Shown piece after piece: positions 8,104 to 16,079 of a DNA stretch of 64,000 bases. This DNA is from Planktosalinus sp963975935. GTDB lineage: Bacteria > Bacteroidota > Bacteroidia > Flavobacteriales > Flavobacteriaceae. A model generated the notes under the pieces. It saw nothing but the letters and a program-made list of their open reading frames with translations. It had not been told where the DNA came from and did not search any database. A program made the translations under genes and the position numbers. Each line of letters starts with the position of its first letter. Position 1 is the stretch's first letter. The stretch spans positions 124,001 to 188,000 of the forward strand of contig CAXBIQ010000002.1 of assembly GCA_963975935.1 (NCBI GenBank), in the 5' to 3' direction.

Positions 8104-9852
8104 ATGAGAATATATTTTTCCAGTTTAATGGCCTTTTTTTTAACAGGAGTTGTTAGCTCTCAAATTTTGTTTGAAGAACAGGCATCCCAATTAGGGGCAG
8201 ATGTTATCTACGGAATTACTGCACTTGGAGGAGGAATTTCATTTTTTGATTATAATCAGGATGGTCTTGATGATATTACGGTAACCTCTGAAGAAGGTAC
8301 AAATGTTTTCTTTTTAAAAAACATGGGCGGTACATTTGAAATTGATGCTTCCATTTCTGTGGAAAACCTTCAGCGTACTAAACAAGTGCTGTGGGTAGAT
8401 ATTAATAATAATGGTCATTATGATTTGCACCTTACATCAGATACGGGTGCATCAAGACTGTACTTAAACGATGGGAATCTGAATTTTACTGATATAACAG
8501 ATTCCAGCGGGCTTCCTTTGGAAAATCATTATACATTTGGAGCAGCGTGGGGAGACATAGATAATGATGGGTTTCTTGACCTTTATTTATCAAATAGAAG
8601 TAATGGGATTGCTGATAGACTTTATCGAAACAACGGTGACAATACATTTACAGATGTGACTCAAAGTGCAGGTTTGACCTCAGATGCTTATGAAAGCTTT
8701 TGTGCTTCATTTTTGGATTATAATAATGATGGCTTTCAAGATATATATATTGCCATCGATCGGTTTGATACTAAAAATATTTTATATAAAAATAACGGTG
8801 ACGGAACCTTTACTGATGTAAGTGATATAAGTGGCACCGGACTGTTTATGGGAGCTATGTCGACGACAATTGGTGATTATAACCAAGACGGACGGTTGGA
8901 TATTTATGTTACCAACAGTTATGAAGACTTTATTCCAAACACCACAGTAGGAAATGCTTTACTTGAAAATAATGGGGATGGCACCTTTACCAATGTTGCA
9001 GATATTACTGGCACAACGTTCAACTCTGTAGGATGGGGAGCTATTTTTTTAGATGCTAATAACAATACAGACACTGATATTTATGTGAGTGGAGAATTTT
9101 TTGATAACCCCACCTACCTCCCTTCTGCATTTTATCAAAATCAAGGTGATAATACATATATTATTCCTGAAAATATTGGTTTTGAAGATGATAATAAAAG
9201 AAGTTTTGCTAACGCATTAGGAGATGTTGATAACGATGGCTATCCTGAAATGGTCGTAGTAAATGATTATAATGAACCTATTTTTTTATGGAAAAATTTG
9301 AGCAATCAAACAAACAACTGGTTAAAAGTAAAGTTAACAGGCACCGTGAGCAACCGGCAGGGAATTGGTTCATGGATTGAAATTGCTGTTAATGAAGAAA
9401 AACAATATAATTATACAGTATTAGGGGAGGGGTATTTAGGACAAAACAGTGCGTATGAATTTTTTGGCATAGGAGAAAGTGCTTCCATTGATTATGTTAA
9501 GGTAACCTGGTTAAGTGGTATTGTAGATTATATTGAAAACCCGGCAATCAATGAACATATGACCATTGTGGAAGGAGAGCACCCGCTTTCTGCTATGGAC
9601 TTCAACTCAGCTATAACATTTCAGGTCTATCCAAACCCCAGTAAAGACAAAACAATTTCTTTAAAAATCAGTGAAAACAAGCCGGGTGATTTTCTTTTGG
9701 ATGTATCCACGGTTTATGGGAGCATTGTACTATCAAAGAAAATAACTGAACCTGACACTCTTCTTAGCCTTCGGGGCATGTCGAGTGGTGTTTACTTTTT
9801 CACATTGTCAAACAATCAAACCCGAGTCACTAAAAAGGTGGTGCTTGATTAA
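8104..9852 (+). CDS. secreted FG-GAP/VCBS and UnbV domain protein with T9SS tail (paralogue)
   Basis: A 582-residue tandem duplicate of the preceding gene. The signal peptide is MRIYFSSLMAFFLTGVVSSQ. FG-GAP-type calcium loops (DYNQDGLDDI, DIDNDGFLDLY, DYNQDGRLDIY) run from ~35 to ~400, an ASPIC/UnbV domain follows, and the C-terminus is a T9SS sorting domain (VYPNPSKDKTISLK onward) of different sequence from copy 1. The UnbV part carries a near-identical DNA tract shared with copy 1. No promoter is obvious in the 59-base gap, so co-transcription is likely. Its stop codon overlaps the stop of the convergent lipoprotein gene by four bases. Confidence 0.9.
   Translation: MRIYFSSLMAFFLTGVVSSQILFEEQASQLGADVIYGITALGGGISFFDYNQDGLDDITVTSEEGTNVFFLKNMGGTFEIDASISVENLQRTKQVLWVDINNNGHYDLHLTSDTGASRLYLNDGNLNFTDITDSSGLPLENHYTFGAAWGDIDNDGFLDLYLSNRSNGIADRLYRNNGDNTFTDVTQSAGLTSDAYESFCASFLDYNNDGFQDIYIAIDRFDTKNILYKNNGDGTFTDVSDISGTGLFMGAMSTTIGDYNQDGRLDIYVTNSYEDFIPNTTVGNALLENNGDGTFTNVADITGTTFNSVGWGAIFLDANNNTDTDIYVSGEFFDNPTYLPSAFYQNQGDNTYIIPENIGFEDDNKRSFANALGDVDNDGYPEMVVVNDYNEPIFLWKNLSNQTNNWLKVKLTGTVSNRQGIGSWIEIAVNEEKQYNYTVLGEGYLGQNSAYEFFGIGESASIDYVKVTWLSGIVDYIENPAINEHMTIVEGEHPLSAMDFNSAITFQVYPNPSKDKTISLKISENKPGDFLLDVSTVYGSIVLSKKITEPDTLLSLRGMSSGVYFFTLSNNQTRVTKKVVLD
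9460..9581 (+). repeat. 122-bp near-identical tract shared with the upstream paralogue (copy 2)
   Basis: Partner of 7649-7770, with two mismatches in 122 bases (9516 and 9564). It covers the end of the UnbV domain. Confidence 0.9.
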
Positions 9853-11399
9853 CCTTCAGGAAAAACAACGCTTTCATAAGCACCGGCATCAGATGGCTGC
9901 CCCCGTGGTGTTCCTAAAAGGTCTAAAGGTACTTCTTGGGTTGTAGCCGGATCACCTATGCCGTTGGCACTGGATTCCTCACCAATAAATAGCTGATTGG
10001 CTTCTGTGTCAAAAAAATCAGGGTCTTGATTGAATAGTGTGTTTGTATAGAAAGCACTGTTTGAAAAATCGAATAGTGGGTTATCTGCAAACTGTCCTTG
10101 CGGGTCTTCAAACTTTAATAAGGAGTTTGAAAAATTAAAGTTGAAAGCCGCTTCCGGTTCTGCGTTCAGTAAAAACTCCCGTGCCTCACTACCATAAATA
10201 ATACAGTTGCTGAAGTTGGCTTCCACCAAATCTGCTACCAAAATTTCGGTCTCGCTTACCTGAAGGGAATTATCAAGCACTACTGCCGGAAAGTTCCTGA
10301 AGCTTCGGTTCCAGTAATTGGCAAAGGTGGAATGCCTGAAGTTATATCTTCCCCCGAGAGAGCAAAATAGAGAGGCCTGACCGCTGTTTGAAATCACGAG
10401 GTTTTCTCCATCGACAAAACCGGTGCGGGCAAGAAGGCCTACATTTGCACTGTTGTAAATTTGCATGTTTTTGATTGTGAGGGTAGGGTTGTTTGAGCCG
10501 TCGTTGCTGTCCATCAAAATACCTACTGTAGCATTTTTAATGGTCGTGTGGTTAAACTCATGAGCGGTGCTTCCGGCGGTTAGCCAAATGGTTCCCCATT
10601 GCCCGGGCGTGTCTTCAAAAGCGGGTTCCAGGCGATCGCCTTGAAAAATAACTTCGTTTTCAAGGGCTTCAGGGTCTGCACTCAGGGTGCCGTTTACTTT
10701 TAGCGTAGCTTGGTTTGCGACAAGAAGACCACTGTTTTCGTGGAAATGAACCCTTGCTCCCGCATCTATCGTTAGTGTTTTATCTGAAGGAACAGCGGCA
10801 TAACCGTAAATCACATAGGGTTTCTCATTGGTGAAGTTGAGGTGGTCGTCATCCAAAAAGAAGCCTTCAATGAGAATGTCATTGCCTTCTGCATCCATCC
10901 CCAGATTGAGGGTTTCAATGGTTCCATCATCAAAACGTTCAGGGAAAAGAAAAACGGCATCCTGAACCAGGGTGACCAGTTCCACTTTTTGCTCATTGCT
11001 TCCGGCGTCAAATTGAATGGCATCTGTGTAGAGAAAGGTTAAATCGTTTGGAAACGAATTGATATCAACGGTAGTTTCAATAAAAATAAAAATACTGTCT
11101 TTGGCGAGTATTTCCACATTGTTGAATGTTTTTCCGGCTACACCGTCTACATTAAGACGGTATAGAGAACTTTCTCCTTGGCCCAGGCGCACTATGGGAA
11201 TGGAAATGTCTTCCGCACTGCGGTTATATACTTTTAACGTGTATGTACTGGACCCAATGTTTGTAAAAACAGTGTCAAGGTAAACGGTGTCTTTGGAGAA
11301 CTCAAGGTTACCGGTGCTTGGTAGTGTTTCAAAGTCATTTCGGCAAGAGCTCCACAGAATCACCAGTCCGAATAGTAATAAAGTATATATATATTTCAT
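9849..11399 (-). CDS. lipoprotein with predicted right-handed beta-helix
   Basis: A 516-residue lipoprotein; MKYIYTLLLFGLVILWSSC ends in a lipobox with Cys19. Residues ~25-125 look like an immunoglobulin-type strand domain (VYLDTVFTNIGSSTYTLKVYN). From ~170 there are irregular hydrophobic turns typical of parallel beta-helices (GLLVANQATLKVNGTL, TIKNATVGILMDSN, NASNC-type ladders). The end SDAGAYES resembles the choice-of-anchor Q/beta-helix ending. No catalytic residues stand out. It ends in a four-base stop overlap with the upstream FG-GAP gene. A surface carbohydrate-related role is conjecture. Confidence 0.85.
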   Translation of the reverse strand: MKYIYTLLLFGLVILWSSCRNDFETLPSTGNLEFSKDTVYLDTVFTNIGSSTYTLKVYNRSAEDISIPIVRLGQGESSLYRLNVDGVAGKTFNNVEILAKDSIFIFIETTVDINSFPNDLTFLYTDAIQFDAGSNEQKVELVTLVQDAVFLFPERFDDGTIETLNLGMDAEGNDILIEGFFLDDDHLNFTNEKPYVIYGYAAVPSDKTLTIDAGARVHFHENSGLLVANQATLKVNGTLSADPEALENEVIFQGDRLEPAFEDTPGQWGTIWLTAGSTAHEFNHTTIKNATVGILMDSNDGSNNPTLTIKNMQIYNSANVGLLARTGFVDGENLVISNSGQASLFCSLGGRYNFRHSTFANYWNRSFRNFPAVVLDNSLQVSETEILVADLVEANFSNCIIYGSEAREFLLNAEPEAAFNFNFSNSLLKFEDPQGQFADNPLFDFSNSAFYTNTLFNQDPDFFDTEANQLFIGEESSANGIGDPATTQEVPLDLLGTPRGQPSDAGAYESVVFPEG

Positions 11400-11466
11400 T
11401 TTAGGTCTTAAGATTTCGGTTTAAAAATACAAATAACTCTTCAGGATTAACCTCAAACTTTGAAAT

Positions 11467-12516
11467 TTATTGCTTTTCCAAAATTTCAACTTCAAAGAGT
11501 TTGTCCCAGTTTTTTCCGGTGAGGAATAACCTGTTTTTATCACCTTTGTAAGCAATGCCATTAAGCACATCGAGAAACTGGTGTTGTTTTACTTTTGATT
11601 GCAGGCCTTCAAGGTCGATCACACCTTCCACAGCCCCTGTTTCAGGGTTTATAATAGCAATGGCATTTCTTTGGTAAATGTTTGCATAGATTTTTCCTTC
11701 AACCCACTCGAGTTCGTTCACACTTTTGATCCTGCTGGTATTGGTATAAATCTCAATATAACTCTCTTCCGTAAGGTTTTCTTTGTTAAGGGTCCAAATT
11801 TTTTCGGTGCCGTCACTCTTATAAATGGTTTCACCGTCATTACAAAGGCCCCAGCCTTCATTACTTTTGGTATAAACAAAGTTTCCGGTTTTTTCCAAGG
11901 TTTTAAGGTTATAAATAAAACCCACATTTTCACGCCAGGTAAGCTGGTAAATTTTGTTGTTGAGAATGGTAATGCCTTCGCCAAAATATTCATCTCCCAG
12001 TGGGACCGATTGCAATACCTCACCTGTTTTATAATCTGTTTTCCGCAAGGTTGATTTACGGTACTGACCTGTGCTTTCATATAAGGTGTCACCATGAAAT
12101 TCAAGTCCCTGGGTGTAAGCATCTATGTCGTGGGGAAAAGTATTGATGATTTTATAGGTATACAGTTTTGGACGTTCTGATGCCAGTATTAAGATATCTT
12201 TTGATGTGGTTTCAGTTTTACTGCCTGAATAGACTGTTGCGTGTAGCTTTCTGTTCCCCATTTTCAGGTTTTGGAATTGGTGGGTAACAGGTACATCAGC
12301 ACTACCGGATTCCAAATGCATTTCGTCTATAAAATAGGCAACAGAATCAACTTTCTTTTGTTTGGGGTTTTCAAGGGAAATGGTAACGGTCTGCTTATTT
12401 GTATAAGAGGATTTTTCTTCTTTTATTTTAAGGTTAAAAGAGGATTGTTTCTCCTGATCATCCCCGCAGGAGAAGAGTAAAAATGTGATTATAAGTAAAA
12501 AGGATACCTGTTTCAT
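11467..12516 (-). CDS. glutaminyl-peptide cyclotransferase, lipoprotein form
   Basis: Predicted glutamine cyclotransferase, which turns N-terminal glutamine into pyroglutamate on exported proteins. The start is set at 12516: MKQVSFLLIITFLLFSC gives a lipobox, whereas the longer open frame to 12786 would run back through the SRP RNA. The 349-residue protein has an N-terminal strand-rich extension (~20-110), then a five-bladed propeller with family motifs YTQGLEF, LYESTGQY, FGEGIT, EGWGLCNDG, NELEWVEGKIYANI and LNGIAYKGDKNRLFLTGK. Bacteroidota T9SS and lipoprotein cargo often start with Gln, which suits this enzyme in the periplasm. It stands alone in its transcription unit. Confidence 0.93.
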   Translation of the reverse strand: MKQVSFLLIITFLLFSCGDDQEKQSSFNLKIKEEKSSYTNKQTVTISLENPKQKKVDSVAYFIDEMHLESGSADVPVTHQFQNLKMGNRKLHATVYSGSKTETTSKDILILASERPKLYTYKIINTFPHDIDAYTQGLEFHGDTLYESTGQYRKSTLRKTDYKTGEVLQSVPLGDEYFGEGITILNNKIYQLTWRENVGFIYNLKTLEKTGNFVYTKSNEGWGLCNDGETIYKSDGTEKIWTLNKENLTEESYIEIYTNTSRIKSVNELEWVEGKIYANIYQRNAIAIINPETGAVEGVIDLEGLQSKVKQHQFLDVLNGIAYKGDKNRLFLTGKNWDKLFEVEILEKQ

Positions 12517-12620
12517 TTTTATTAAAATTTTGCGCAAGATATTTATTTTCCCACAAACCAATGACTTGTATATGGAGTTTTTATAAATTGAGAAAGAAAA
12601 TAAATCTGAGTTGATTTTTC

Positions 12621-12650
12621 TTGCAAAAGCATAAAAAGGTAGTATCTTTG
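12621..12650 (+). promoter_or_regulatory. promoter of the SRP RNA gene
   Basis: TTG at 12621-12623 and TATCTTTG at 12643-12650 are 19 bases apart. They match the Bacteroidota -33 (TTTG) and -7 (TAnnTTTG) pattern. The RNA begins five bases downstream, at the expected distance. Confidence 0.8.
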
Positions 12651-12654
12651 CACC

Positions 12655-12749
12655 GGCAAGTCCTACACAACCAGCTCCTGTTGAATCCCCCAGGGCGGGA
12701 ACGCAGCAAGGGTAGACGGTCGTAGCGGTGTGATGTAGGTAGCTTGCCA
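12655..12749 (+). ncRNA. ffs: signal recognition particle RNA, small bacterial type
   Basis: The roughly 95-base 4.5S-type RNA pairs with Ffh to target nascent membrane and secreted proteins. Ends GGCAAG (12655) and GCTTGCC (to 12748) pair. The conserved apical domain is present: CCCCCAGGGCGGGAACGCA followed by GCAAGGGTAGACGG, including the GGAA-type tetraloop neighbourhood and the asymmetric AGCA bulge bound by Ffh. A good promoter sits directly before it and a T-run (CATTTTTTG) follows. No convincing protein frame covers it. Confidence 0.95.
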
Positions 12750-12911
12750 TTTTTTGTGCCCAAAAGTGGCGTACAGATCTCTTCAAAATTCCAGATAGAA
12801 TTTATTCCATCTCCCAAAAATTTTCTCAGTAACAGGTAAATTGGCATTCAAAGTTATTATCTCTCGCCAAATACCTAAAATTATCTGATATTTGTATTAA
12901 ACTTACAGAGT

Positions 12912-13721
12912 ATGTCTAAAATAGTTTGTATTACAGGAGCTTCTTCCGGAATTGGTAAAGCCATCGGGGAATATCTTATCAGTAAGAGTTTTGTGGTTTT
13001 TGGCTCCAGCAGGAGCCCTGAAAAATATACTGACTCAAAATTCCCACTCTTTGAACTTGATGTTAGGGATGAAGCCTCTGTAAACCGTTTTATATCGAAA
13101 GTGATTGAAAAAGCTGAAAGAATAGATGTGCTTATCAACAATGCAGGTGTGGGGATAACAGGTCCCATTGAGGAAACCCCCGAAACGGAAATCAAAGCCG
13201 TTTTTGAAACCAATTTTTATGGACCGTTGCGTATGATCAATAATGTACTTCCGCACATGCGAAAGCAACACAGTGGACTCATTATTAATGTGACTTCCAT
13301 TGCCGCTTATATGGGATTGCCTTACCGTGGCTTCTACTCGGCGAGCAAAGCAGCCCTTGAAGTAACAACCGAAGCCCTTAGAATGGAAGTAAAACAGTTT
13401 GGTGTTGAACTGACCAATGTGGCTCCAGGTGATTTTGCAACAAATATTGCTTCGGGGAGGTATCATGCTCCTTTGCTTGAAAATTCACCATATAAAGAAG
13501 CATATGGCAAAACTTTGGAACTTATGAATACCCATGTGGATTCCGGAAAGAACCCGGACGAAATGGGTGAAGCCATATTTAAAATAATTCAATCCAAAAG
13601 GACCAATGTCAGGTATAAAGTGGGCAGCTTGATGCAGAAGTTTTCAGTGGTTTTAAAGAACAACCTTCCGGGAAAGACTTATGAAAACATGCTGATGAGT
13701 CATTACAAACTAAAAAAGTAG
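12912..13721 (+). CDS. SDR family oxidoreductase
   Basis: A 269-residue classical short-chain dehydrogenase/reductase. The cofactor loop TGASSGIG is at residues 8-15, NNAG at ~77-80, and the catalytic tyrosine and lysine lie in YSASK near 138. A residue pattern SSRSPEK after strand 2 (basic) favours NADP(H) over NAD(H). The C-terminal ~60 residues fit the 'classical' subgroup acting on lipids or small alcohols; the substrate cannot be read from sequence. It stands alone between the SRP RNA and a transaldolase-family gene. Confidence 0.93.
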   Translation: MSKIVCITGASSGIGKAIGEYLISKSFVVFGSSRSPEKYTDSKFPLFELDVRDEASVNRFISKVIEKAERIDVLINNAGVGITGPIEETPETEIKAVFETNFYGPLRMINNVLPHMRKQHSGLIINVTSIAAYMGLPYRGFYSASKAALEVTTEALRMEVKQFGVELTNVAPGDFATNIASGRYHAPLLENSPYKEAYGKTLELMNTHVDSGKNPDEMGEAIFKIIQSKRTNVRYKVGSLMQKFSVVLKNNLPGKTYENMLMSHYKLKK

Positions 13722-13818
13722 TTGTCAACATAATCTTTGAATAATTTAATGTTTTTTAAACTTTAATTGAGCAATAACTTCCTTAATTTTATACCCTAAT
13801 ACAAACAACACCCATACT

Positions 13819-14472
13819 ATGAAATTTTTTATTGACACAGCGAACCTCAACCAAATAAAAGAAGCGCAGGATCTTGGAATTCTTGACGGCGTGACAACAA
13901 ACCCATCTTTAATGGCTAAAGAGGGTATAAGCGGTAAGAACAATATTTTAAAACACTATGTCGATATTTGCAACATCGTTGACGGTGATGTTTCTGCCGA
14001 AGTTATTTCCACAGATTTTGAAGGAATGATAAAAGAAGGAGAGGAGCTTGCCGGTCTACACGACCAAATTGTTGTAAAAGTCCCTATGATCAAAGAAGGA
14101 ATAAAAGCCATAAAATATTTTTCTGACCAGGGTATAAGAACAAACTGCACACTGGTTTTTTCTCCCGGACAGGCTTTAATTGCAGCAAAAGCAGGGGCTA
14201 CTTATGTTTCACCATTCATCGGTCGTTTGGATGACGTTTCAACTGACGGATTGAATCTTATCGCTGAAATCAGGATGATTTATGACAACTATGGTTTTGA
14301 AACCCAAATACTGGCTGCATCAGTGCGCCATACTATGCATATTATTGACTGTGCAAAATTGGGTGCAGATGTGATGACAGGTCCATTATCATCAATTGAA
14401 GGGTTGTTAAAGCACCCATTAACCGATATTGGTTTGGCCAAGTTTTTAGAAGATTATAAAAAAGGAAATTAA
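13819..14472 (+). CDS. fsa: fructose-6-phosphate aldolase / transaldolase (TalC/FSA type)
   Basis: A 217-residue small transaldolase, the length of the TalC/FSA subgroup rather than the ~320-residue TalB form. The Schiff-base lysine is Lys87 in VVKVPM. MKFFIDTANLNQIKEA and GVTTNPSL are diagnostic. Members act either as transaldolase in the pentose phosphate pathway or as fructose-6-phosphate aldolase, and the sequence alone does not decide. It is followed directly by a bidirectional terminator. Confidence 0.95.
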   Translation: MKFFIDTANLNQIKEAQDLGILDGVTTNPSLMAKEGISGKNNILKHYVDICNIVDGDVSAEVISTDFEGMIKEGEELAGLHDQIVVKVPMIKEGIKAIKYFSDQGIRTNCTLVFSPGQALIAAKAGATYVSPFIGRLDDVSTDGLNLIAEIRMIYDNYGFETQILAASVRHTMHIIDCAKLGADVMTGPLSSIEGLLKHPLTDIGLAKFLEDYKKGN

Positions 14473-14491
14473 TTCTTACGTAATACTTGTG

Positions 14492-14519
14492 AAAAAGCCT
14501 TCAGAAATGAGGGCTTTTT
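14492..14519. terminator. bidirectional intrinsic terminator
   Basis: AAAAAGCC and GGCTTTTT pair, extended by one wobble and two further pairs over a six-base loop. It lies between the convergent transaldolase and thioredoxin-fold lipoprotein genes, with A and T runs on both sides. Confidence 0.85.
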
Positions 14520-15923
14520 TTATTTATTCAAATGCCCCAGAAGTTCCTGCTCAAAGCGGGTGCTAAACAGGTTTGTGTGATTATCAATTATGACCCCGTT
14601 TTTATCGACAATCATCGCCTTGTTAATGTTATTAATGACAAGTTCAGTAATTGCCTTTAGAGGATCCTGAAGGCGGTATTCAAACTCTTTTTTAAAATTA
14701 TTTCTCTGAACAACGCGCACCCAGGCATCATGATTGTCATCAGTATTTAAGGCTAGAAAGTCAAATTCGGGGTATTTTTGGCGCAATTCATCTACTTTGG
14801 AATGTATGTTTCTGTAGTGGTTAACAGAGTTTAACGACCAGAAAAAAATCACTGTAGGCTTTTTGAATACAGTTATGATATTACTCGTTTGTTTTGAGGT
14901 GTTTACAACGCTCAGATTAGGGAGTTTATTTCCGGGAAGTAATCGCATAGAAGCTTCAGAGAGGTCTTTGATTTCTTCCTTATGACTTTCATCAGTTGTT
15001 AATGATAAATAAAGATTTAACGCTTTTTGCTCACTTTCTATGTCTCTCGAACTCAGGATAAATCTTCTAATAGATGTGCGCAAGAGACTGTTTTTTAAAG
15101 TGTCTAAGGTTACTTTATCATTGATGAGATTCAGTTTGTTGTTAATGTGAATATATGATTCATCATTGTAGGGAAGCGCATCACTGTATGCTTCAAATGC
15201 CAGATAATCAAAATGCCTTAACAGAAAACGATAGTAGGCGTAGTGAGTCTGTAATTTTTGATTGTTGTAATCTATTTTGTCTCTGAAATCATAATATGAT
15301 TCTCCAAGTGAGCTCTTATCTATTGGTGCGCCCCTTCCGAAGTGGGCATATGGATAAATTTCACGTTTTAATAAATAATCATATAATATGTTTGCGTCTG
15401 CAACTTCCAGAAAAGCTTTACAGGGACTTATTTTTTCATCAAACTTTTCCAGTCGTTGTACCCTTATGTCACGCATGGAATCCAGTTTAGATAAAAACTC
15501 CTCGGGAGGGTGCGAATAAAAAAGAGGCATTGTTTTGTTTTCCTGTTCGTTGTAAAGGAACATGTTAATCATAAAATTATTTCGTTCAGCTCCTCGACCT
15601 GTAAAGGCAAGGGACTCATCAAAATCAACTGTATTTAAACGGGCCATGAGACTGTCACCCGGCTCAAGATAAATGATTTGGTATTCTATATGTACAAAGT
15701 TGTAGATTCCTTTCTCAACGGTATCCAGTCGGTATAAAAACCTGTTGTTCTGGTCTAAGGGAATGGTGTCAATTACGCTCTCATTTTTGGTAAGAATAAT
15801 ATAGGGTGCATTGGGGTTTATAATTTCCCCGCCAAACCAAGCACCTGTATCTTTATCTTTGTCAGAAGAAGAGCATGAGAAAAGGAGTAATAATAAGGGA
15901 GAAAGGAGTAATATTTTATTCAT
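14520..15923 (-). CDS. TlpA-like thioredoxin-fold lipoprotein lacking the CxxC pair
   Basis: A 467-residue lipoprotein (MNKILLLSPLLLLLFSC, Cys17). Residues ~25-110 look like the DUF4369-type beta domain seen in front of Bacteroidota TlpA proteins (EIINPNAPYIILTKN, YLEPGDSL). A helical middle part follows. Residues ~335-467 have the thioredoxin fold (KKPTVIFFWSLNSVNHYRN, FDFLALNTDD, KAMIVDKNGVIID). The position that normally reads WCxxC is WSLNS, so both redox cysteines are gone. It probably no longer does thiol exchange; a binding or structural role is inferred. It is transcribed alone. Confidence 0.85.
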   Translation of the reverse strand: MNKILLLSPLLLLLFSCSSSDKDKDTGAWFGGEIINPNAPYIILTKNESVIDTIPLDQNNRFLYRLDTVEKGIYNFVHIEYQIIYLEPGDSLMARLNTVDFDESLAFTGRGAERNNFMINMFLYNEQENKTMPLFYSHPPEEFLSKLDSMRDIRVQRLEKFDEKISPCKAFLEVADANILYDYLLKREIYPYAHFGRGAPIDKSSLGESYYDFRDKIDYNNQKLQTHYAYYRFLLRHFDYLAFEAYSDALPYNDESYIHINNKLNLINDKVTLDTLKNSLLRTSIRRFILSSRDIESEQKALNLYLSLTTDESHKEEIKDLSEASMRLLPGNKLPNLSVVNTSKQTSNIITVFKKPTVIFFWSLNSVNHYRNIHSKVDELRQKYPEFDFLALNTDDNHDAWVRVVQRNNFKKEFEYRLQDPLKAITELVINNINKAMIVDKNGVIIDNHTNLFSTRFEQELLGHLNK

Positions 15924-16049
15924 TCGCTATTCTTGAAAAAGATACTTATGCATTCACAAATGTAGAATTAGAATACATAGAGTGGTGTTAATTGTGAGTT
16001 AAAACAGATTTTTAAAACGTTAATATTTCTCAAAATGCTGCCAATTGGT

Positions 16050-16057
16050 TAATTTTG
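16050..16057 (+). promoter_or_regulatory. -7 box TAATTTTG before the ABC-F gene
   Basis: TAATTTTG fits TAnnTTTG and is followed by GCGCCC; it lies 22 bases before the start codon. No clear -33 TTTG. Confidence 0.5.
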
Positions 16058-16079
16058 CGCCCAATTTAAAAATGAGTTT

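Noticed and set aside
12517..12786. N-terminal extension of the cyclotransferase frame
   Set aside because: It runs antisense through the SRP RNA and its promoter; the lipobox start at 12516 explains the protein.
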